64,000 nt of DNA, from the NCBI GenBank assembly GCA_016795485.1, contig JAEUHM010000017.1, positions 79,883 to 143,882 of the forward strand. Direction: 5' to 3'. Source of the stretch: Verrucomicrobiaceae bacterium. GTDB lineage: Bacteria; Verrucomicrobiota; Verrucomicrobiia; Verrucomicrobiales; Verrucomicrobiaceae. A model generated the notes under the pieces. That model had not been told where the DNA came from. It saw only the letters and a list, made by a program, of their open reading frames with translations, and ran no database searches. This document shows positions 60,801 through 64,000 of the stretch, piece after piece (position 1 is the first letter of the stretch; the number at the start of each line of letters is the position of its first letter). A program made the position numbers and the translations under genes.

Positions 60801-61153
60801 CCAGCGAGAGATAGATAAGGCGGCTCCAAAGCCGTCACCTCTGGCACTGGCACCACGAGTCGGTAGTAAGTACCCGGCACCGCAGGCTTCGGATCTATCC
60901 ACGTGCAACTACTCGCCTCCGCAGTCACCGTTGTCACCGGAATGAAAGAGACCTCACCCAGTTGATCTGTCCGTTGCACCTCATACTGCACGCCAGGCAC
61001 CGCATCCCACGTCAGACACACCCTTTCTCCCACCGCCGTCGTTGTAAACTCTATCCCCAGAGGCAACTGCTCTCCCGTCTGCCCGTGCACCACATGGCAA
61101 AGCAACAAGCCGTACGCGAAAAGAAAGACCCGTCGGAGAATAGCAGCATTCAT
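54896..61153 (-). CDS. Giant secreted, Cys-rich RHS/YD-repeat protein lacking a C-terminal toxin
   Basis: 2085 residues from ATG 61153 (MNAAILRRVFLFAYGLLLC, signal peptide ending HGQT); a GTG lies four codons upstream. The N-terminus holds Fn3/IPT-like beta domains to ~residue 215, then four ~19-residue YYQ repeats. The RHS shell follows: DUF6531-like LTYRSKVSSGSSSFFGPNWTC onward, with many YD motifs such as YDSAGRLVS and YDALQRPVS. A ~220-residue low-complexity insertion (DNA about 58950-58200) interrupts the shell. The shell ends WCPETSSHHSGAALHSPALG and stops seven residues later, where RHS proteins normally continue to RDP and a toxin. Cys content is unusually high for YD repeats. It probably forms a large extracellular shell or matrix protein. 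Confidence 0.9.
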   Translation of the reverse strand: MNAAILRRVFLFAYGLLLCHVVHGQTGEQLPLGIEFTTTAVGERVCLTWDAVPGVQYEVQRTDQLGEVSFIPVTTVTAEASSCTWIDPKPAVPGTYYRLVVPVPEVTALEPPYLSLAGGTLLVRGQLLPGGARLRLSTSGQAPMSFVLEPVAGEAGLWRAVIPPGAMAGIAVGAMYAASIVSAAGDDVCVVGQVVEVTETGFAPDAPPQLPPSMISAFLGKKGYDYYQAQSALQSTARSRRGYDYYQAQTDLQSAARSRKGYDHYMARSELGVTSSRIVSRKGYEAYQALAQEVRGRSFQPKITENRRMGLPGEVCFELCPLALAVPAGPPLDCVLTYRSKVSSGSSSFFGPNWTCSYDISVSTVPANAGAAATRVLVCGGDGRCDTFIRQADGSFTCPGMFRVGRFSGNTFTLTFSDKTRWVFRPVGTAPGAGKIAAITDSFGVSVSFDYTGGLLSMVSSQFGQWLIFSRGPDGLVNMVEDHTGRVVDFAYHQASTNGNNGTLAMCSCPHLRGVPPVAGPTTFTYSMGCPDVRCDNNLLSCRDGVGRPICLYTYSSAVDPLAADFDCVVTERCTESSAVPSLVSSYELSSSGLIVHDNDPLGRVCRYTFDRQHRPVEVMEFTGFSTPGVPVTTSTNLPTGKLRTSDPSAYVTTFTYNQHHLCTRCVESDGLEMRCVYACDLNRVNCPALERGNVRVCTLQEPNGEARTMSVEYLPGWGAPEPPSAVCGNPIGGLNMKGGKNPGGGSAQGRIVQRNPVRSYFETGDKPNQARTGRDPSYAIGSEECDDGIAFLNGLPPGEPVIRSLMAVCGVEGDTAAYLTGGGSVAETLAGGLNGLPPGQPVLRAYNQNAARSNTARAMMAGGLPSPDAWGVQDHNSSRSNKSSSVISPFGGGGAGGSLGKAKSWMVNNYDSSSTNRVQDHNSSRSNKSSSVISPSGGGAGGSLGKAKSWMVNNYDSSSTNRVQDHNSSRSNKSSSVISPSGERGTGGKTKISTKQKMWSPANFRFSTRLATPSGQVYTASYDSHGACVAVRTPVAGDGCDFSFNDVGQLSSVTLQNGPGSSFRDQLVYDELSGFCTGVVCDKKTSGTGLELTQSWTLDELGRPVSFTDERGYVTNCDYNSLDQETRWTCDPTGVIGPESIKTDFSYDAGGLLERVDEDHRSSSGVADGANPRYTTYLIRDSATCPLAVSIVAVENRPVTLEGVPVPARLADLSLLGLSNFSVSVLTFDAIGACVESRCPAACIDQPNDIVVACSYDERGLPFECVEGAAGTPSAIKTRFDYSPACDVTRCTVVGGPTGSDVVTTCAYDGFRRLHSCVDPMGNEEQFDYDSEGYVTCSLFGQLEDVAGSSGNVLMSRCKLPLEQFVKCLSSGFGTAKSTKLCLSYFDEKREDDSMTFSRFTPGSSTPEVVETTVCDRSAAGLIMNVVRNGVTLASCTYDSAGRLVSCTDGACSVTLSPDACGNVIAATRIDLASVPGGSNKTYSSASTFDALGRCVSSSSGGRNENWIFDSFDRLSQYSVTGRAPLRCAYDGGNVAGPFSAIIEADVDGDGDWEPLRSVFYPGGLCKSITDSTGYVTNETLDSLGRCVRVDYADGTFETAAFDALGRCTQVQRQNGAVLLASYDAAGRTVQLVCTDASSAAVPSTVCVYNGMGLCTQLTQGSSSIHRAFDSCGNLLSESQNGQTVQYDYANQACIRRVYDGVAYDQTVDSQGRLTAIVPAGATTPVASFTYSGHRVATESRGNGVSTSYEYRAEGDAAIIPGDLSYDACVRSVVTGANGIVLSTTTWVRDAAGGCVGQSCEYSNATDPPLRRHQYTLDRLGRVTGERVIARTAAGGQLALVLNEVFSLDIEGNRLSTTGGRNPGLYTMNDTIPPGDRQMGQYTTWPRGAVGWNDNGSLTSLGGATPLTFVYDALQRPVSVSSSGQEVATFTYDAYNRIRTRTLHISGQAPVTSTFFYDGSACIKVTAVDGQADFSSAPMRLCLLSRNGTYVYPHSHVSGTYITNTCAVRMVSSSTGQPMERVDFDHAGHPVFLTGEGVERSGATNSLSLDDWLCPDTLWCPETSSHHSGAALHSPALGQRVNQL
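58212..58535. repeat. Tandem 135/138-bp repeats inside the RHS gene (2.4 units)
   Basis: Units start at GGAGAAATG (58212), GGAGAGATC (58347) and GGAGAAATC (58485). The first two are complete and nearly identical; the third covers ~50 bp. They code for a 45/46-residue Ser/Asn/Gly-rich unit with VQDHNSSRSNKSSSVIS and KAKSWMVNNYDSSSTNR. The period is a multiple of three, so copy changes keep the frame. Confidence 0.95.
60265..60490 (-). repeat. Four short tyrosine-rich repeats in the RHS protein N-terminal region
   Basis: The units are KGYDYYQAQSALQSTARSR, RGYDYYQAQTDLQSAARSR, a 22-residue variant beginning KGYDHYMARSEL, and a final KGYEAYQALAQ. The DNA period is 57 bp. They lie just before the RHS shell. 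Confidence 0.9.
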
Positions 61154-61237
61154 AGCGTTAGCCACCGAGTATGCGGCACCCGCGCATCTGTTGGCAAGAA
61201 AACAATCTCCCTACCTAGAGAAGCAGTTCGCTCTGGG

Positions 61238-61873
61238 TTAAGCGCTCTTATTGACTTTACATTCCGTCACCATCATCTGAGCCATTGCTTGGCTGCCTGC
61301 ATCTGGCGAACGAGAAAGTGCGTCAATCACCCCGCGCGTATCTGCCTCTGACCGATTTTGCCCTAGCTTGAACTTCCCTTCGATTCGGCTCACTGGAATC
61401 TCAAACGCCACAATACCTTGAATCAACTTGTCCCGGAACTCCTCAGGGACATTCCCCGTCCAAGGCCGCTCAAACGCTGCCTCATGGGCAGCCACCAGTT
61501 CATCCAGAACGGAGACCACCCTCTCATGCCCGTTCAGCACTGTCGGAACTCCGTAGGCATGGACGGTGGCATAGTTCCACGTCGGAACCGCCAATGCCGT
61601 TTCATACCAAGACGGAGAGATGTAGCTGTGCGGTCCGTGAAATATGACCAACACCTCCTCTCCAGAGCAGAAATGCTGCCACTGAGGGTTAGAGCGCGCC
61701 ATGTGAGAAACAAGCGTCCCATGGCTGCCAGCACCCGGATGGAATAACATGGGAAGATGACTGGCAAATGGAGCCTCGCCATCGTGAGTAATGAGCGTGG
61801 CAAAGCTGTACCTCTGAATGAAGGCTGTAATCTTCTCAGAGTCTTCTACTCGGAAAGCGGGTGGAATATACAT
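61238..61873 (-). CDS. PaiB-like FMN-binding protein (negative transcriptional regulator family)
   Basis: 211 residues. The start MYIPPAFRVEDSEKITAFI is typical of the family. Other motifs are FATLITHDGEAPFASHLP, HMARSNPQW, VLVIFHGPHSYISPSWYET, VPTWNYATVHAYG, VPEEFRDKLIQGIVAFEIPV and EGKFKLGQNR, all characteristic of PaiB/FMN-binding split-barrel proteins. Bacillus PaiB was described as a regulator of sporulation and protease genes; many relatives act on flavin or heme substrates, so the name is a family label. The intergenic gap to the RHS gene start (61154-61237) is 84 bp. No partner gene is adjacent. Confidence 0.93.
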   Translation of the reverse strand: MYIPPAFRVEDSEKITAFIQRYSFATLITHDGEAPFASHLPMLFHPGAGSHGTLVSHMARSNPQWQHFCSGEEVLVIFHGPHSYISPSWYETALAVPTWNYATVHAYGVPTVLNGHERVVSVLDELVAAHEAAFERPWTGNVPEEFRDKLIQGIVAFEIPVSRIEGKFKLGQNRSEADTRGVIDALSRSPDAGSQAMAQMMVTECKVNKSA

Positions 61874-62021
61874 CGTGAAAATCTCGTCCTTTCATCTGCC
61901 TAACATCCAGGCTCAGGCCACTACAAGCGCTAGACTCCCACGACCCCACTGTTCCCAGTCCGGGCAGCGGCCAGCATCCGCTTCGTTTTCCACCTCACCT
62001 TTCAGGGTCGTCCCTGCGTGT

Positions 62022-62570
62022 CTAAGAGCCAGGGACGATTCTTGCGGCAATCTGAGCATCATACTCTGCTTTTGTCATGGGCCGTATCTCCCCGCTAGCG
62101 TCTTGCATCAGTGCCAACACCACCTTTCCGCCCTTGGACAGCGCCCATTGCCTAGGTCCATGCTTGTCAGCATCAACGGTTCTAAGCACCCAACCAGCAG
62201 GAAGGTTCTGCGTGTAGCTGGAAAGTCGGGCCTCTGGCGAAACCATCTCAAAGATCGACAACACCGGCATGATCGGAGGCTTCGGAATCCCCGCCTCATC
62301 CACCTCCGCCATAGGATCAAAAACCGTGTAGGCCCTCCGGAGAATCTGAGAACCGTCTTCGGACCGGTACGTCAGGCACTCCAACACCACCCGGCCCCCA
62401 ACAACGTGATGCACCACGGAGCGCGGAGGAGTATTCGTTCCTCGTGGCTTTGCTTGACGCACCTCCACCTTGTCTGGCAGTGAAGATGTATCACTTCGGC
62501 CAACTTGGGAGAGACACTGAATCGTAGAGATGGACACTGCAAACAGAGCTAAGGCGATTCGGGCTTTCAT
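62022..62570 (-). CDS. Secreted hypothetical protein
   Basis: 182 residues from ATG 62570 (MKARIALALFAVSISTIQC); an in-frame Met lies 4 codons upstream. The hydrophobic start ends in a Cys or a LSQVG site, so it is either a lipoprotein or a cleaved secreted protein. The body has VVGGRVVLECLTYRSEDGS, RRAYTVFDPMAE and ARLSSYTQNLPAGWVLRTVDAD, with no recognised domain. It stands alone with 148 bp on its downstream side and a long gene-poor stretch upstream. Confidence 0.6.
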   Translation of the reverse strand: MKARIALALFAVSISTIQCLSQVGRSDTSSLPDKVEVRQAKPRGTNTPPRSVVHHVVGGRVVLECLTYRSEDGSQILRRAYTVFDPMAEVDEAGIPKPPIMPVLSIFEMVSPEARLSSYTQNLPAGWVLRTVDADKHGPRQWALSKGGKVVLALMQDASGEIRPMTKAEYDAQIAARIVPGS

Positions 62571-62582
62571 CAGTAAATACAA

Positions 62583-63093
62583 TGGAGAGTTGATTTCTTG
62601 CGCATGACACTAGGGTTGCGGCCAAGTCAGCGCAAGCTCGTTGAACATCCAACCCAGCTCATTGAAAAGCAGTGGACCTAGGCAAGCTTCAGCCCGCCAG
62701 TGCTCCAACGACCGCCCTGTGGTAAAGCCCCCACCCCACATCGTCAACTGCCCCTGCTGCCAGCGCCCCATGCGAGTCATAGGCACCCTACCACCCGCGT
62801 GGCAGCGGACCAGCCAAAGAAAACCGACTTCAAAACAGCAACAACAAAAGTCCCCATCCACCTGTTGTCACTCACCAAAAACAAAGAACAAAGAACTACC
62901 ACCCAACTGACACCACAAGCGCCAGCGCAAGCCCAACACAAAACGCATAAGGTAGGCACATAATGCTCAGACCCAAAGCTGGGCACGTTCAATCCCCCTC
63001 TGCGGGACTGGCTCGATGAAACCCAAAAGCAACAAACTCAACCCCTCGCAGCAATACGGCCTTTATTGTTCGGCCTGGTTATTTCTCGGTGAT
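62583..63093. other. Gene-poor stretch with a possible transposase C-terminal remnant
   Basis: No convincing gene. A plus-strand frame at ~62641-62910 reads PPHIVNCPCCQRPMRVIGTLPP, a CxxC zinc-ribbon followed by RVIG, reminiscent of the C-terminal finger of some transposases, but the frame has a stop upstream and a low-complexity Gln/Lys tail. The competing minus frame (62610-62861) is not better. Treat as remnant or non-coding. Confidence 0.3.
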
Positions 63094-63591
63094 TCATAGT
63101 CGGTCTTCCCATCGTTCACAAAGCGCTAAAAAGTCATCAATCAGCGCAATCTGGTCGTCCGTCAGTAGTTCAAAACACTCCCGAGATTGGCAGGCTGACT
63201 TAACCGCGTCCCATCCCGACAACGGGAACTCCTTCAAGTAGTGGCGAATGAACGCGGGTAGATAGAATCTCCACCCCTCGGCATCAGAGAATGCGAAGTA
63301 GTTCTGAGCCCCTGCAATTGCTTCGTCTGTGACCTCTGTCCAGTGTGACTCAGTGTCATAGGCGGACAACTCGGCTTGTCTCTCGGGTGACAAAGTCCAC
63401 TCATCATCAAACCCATCGGCGACTGTGCGGGTCACTCTTGGTCTTGGTGGATCACCAAACACAGGTAATAGGCGAGCAGCCAAAAGCTGTCCTTCTTCGT
63501 GGGCATGTCTCCAAATGTCGTATAGATCGAGGCTCTCGGGACTGTAGCCTCGGTTCCGCAGTTCCTGACGACTCGGAAAGGGTGGCTTCAT
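63094..63591 (-). CDS. DUF6714-family hypothetical protein
   Basis: 165 residues from ATG 63591 (MKPPFPSRQELRNRGYSPESL). A longer in-frame extension to 63870 runs into the transposase leader and is rejected. The C-terminal half carries WTEVTDEAIAGAQNYFAFSDAEGWRFYLPAFIRHYL, then LLTDDQIALIDDFLALCERW, which is the pattern of DUF6714 proteins. No enzymatic motif is known for the family. It diverges from the IS110-type transposase relic. Confidence 0.8.
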   Translation of the reverse strand: MKPPFPSRQELRNRGYSPESLDLYDIWRHAHEEGQLLAARLLPVFGDPPRPRVTRTVADGFDDEWTLSPERQAELSAYDTESHWTEVTDEAIAGAQNYFAFSDAEGWRFYLPAFIRHYLKEFPLSGWDAVKSACQSRECFELLTDDQIALIDDFLALCERWEDRL

Positions 63592-63802
63592 CGGTGGACT
63601 CTGTTGGTTGGCCGAGACTTTATGGCTGCGGCCCGCCTTGCGAGAGCAGGTCGGAGGTGCAGCACGACTTGTTGAAAAAGGCGTGGTGTGCTGGTCGCAT
63701 GATGATCGCGGGCTGCTTCTGGAGAAGCCTATCCGCATGTTTGGGGAAGGACCTGGAGTCCCGATCCGACAAACCAAGTAAAGAGCAACCAACACACCAC
63801 AT
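63592..63802 (+). ncRNA. Leader upstream of the IS110-type transposase; possible bridge-RNA region
   Basis: IS110-group elements carry a non-coding left end upstream of the transposase that is transcribed as a bridge RNA. This 211-bp stretch has no ORF of its own and contains small hairpins: GCTTCT/AGAAGC (63715-63728) and GGAC/GTCC around CTGGA (~63747-63759). The left boundary is unknown. The assignment rests on position only. Confidence 0.35.
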
Positions 63803-63958
63803 ATGAAGATGAACAAAGAAGTATTGTATTTGGGCCTCGATGTCCATGCCGAAAACATCGCCGTCGCCATCGCCGAGGCGGGACGCGATGGTGAACTCAG
63901 AAGTCATGGGGAGATTCCCAACACCTTTCACAGTGTCGAACCGACCGCAGGGAGATAG
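63803..63958 (+). pseudogene. Truncated IS110-type transposase (N-terminal fragment)
   Basis: 51 codons then TAG. MKMNKEVLYLGLDVHAENIA followed by VAIAEAGRDGELRSHGEIPN is the typical start of an IS110-family transposase, whose first Asp (in GLDVH) belongs to the RuvC-like DEDD active site. Similarity ends near FHSVE; the next codons (PTAGR-stop) do not continue the family. The following bases up to 64000 include CAGCC-GATA-GGCTG and two CGCAGGG words and look like a different element. The remainder of the transposase is not in the window. Confidence 0.8.
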
Positions 63959-64000
63959 ACAGCCGATAGGCTGCCCGCAGGGCGAAGGCGAAGCCGAGTC

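Noticed and set aside
60250..60945. 231-residue plus-strand Pro/His/Ser-rich frame
   Set aside because: Antisense to the N-terminal part of the RHS gene, with no domain and skewed composition.
63592..63870. N-terminal extension of the DUF6714 gene including a hydrophobic start
   Set aside because: The extension is antisense to the IS110 transposase start and its leader; the conserved part begins at 63591.

Overview
The window looks like a chromosomal segment of a Verrucomicrobiota bacterium (Prosthecobacter/Verrucomicrobium-like). This is an inference from content: DUF1549/DUF1553 and DUF1501 proteins typical of the PVC superphylum, BlaI plus M56 peptidase pairs, very large secreted RHS and beta-propeller proteins, TIR/NB-ARC/TPR proteins, a DUF6714 protein, moderately high GC and few recognisable Shine-Dalgarno sites. 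No rRNA, tRNA or CRISPR array was recognised.

Region 1 (1-25683) is a large Wzx/Wzy-type exopolysaccharide locus in alternating blocks. Minus strand 4833-1: GT4 and GT39 glycosyltransferases, a small pilin-like protein, an endonuclease/exonuclease/phosphatase-family membrane protein and a methyltransferase. Plus strand 4980-9930: a small membrane protein, an outer-membrane barrel, a Wza-like export lipoprotein and a Wzc-like tyrosine kinase. Minus strand 14467-10643: initiating sugar-phosphate transferase, O-antigen ligase/polymerase and a secreted protein. Plus strand 14712-17045: an MBOAT acyltransferase and an SGNH-like partner. Plus strand 18979-25683: a MurJ/Wzx-like flippase, a second ligase/polymerase, a double GT4 protein and asparagine synthase, joined by stop/start overlaps. 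A peroxiredoxin, pheA and a secreted protein sit among these blocks.

Region 2 (25581-29470) is a small accessory island at the 3' end of asnB. It holds a parDE toxin-antitoxin pair between two 104-bp copies of the asnB 3' end, a foldback element that could form a branched structure, an 18-codon relic of a TIR gene, and an intact TIR/NB-ARC/TPR protein that may act in defence. Short palindromic and repeated words follow it.

Region 3 (29470-46732) carries a giant secreted protein with three phage-tail-collar modules and a beta-propeller, an MFS transporter, a secreted protein with an internal pilin-like helix, a peptide-binding lipoprotein, an amine oxidase and pyrD. A minus-strand run follows: L,D-transpeptidase, def, ridA, a GT2 glycosyltransferase, a sugar-isomerase-like cupin, rpoZ and smpB.

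Region 4 (46745-54735) is a probable operon with two BlaI-type operators: blaI, an M56 peptidase fused to an ExbD-like domain, a pectate lyase, a DUF1549/DUF1553 protein and a DUF1501 protein. A D-amino-acid dehydrogenase-like gene converges on it.

Region 5 (54896-64000) holds a giant Cys-rich RHS protein that stops at the end of the RHS core, a PaiB-like flavoprotein, small hypothetical genes and a truncated IS110-type transposase with a possible bridge-RNA leader at the window edge.
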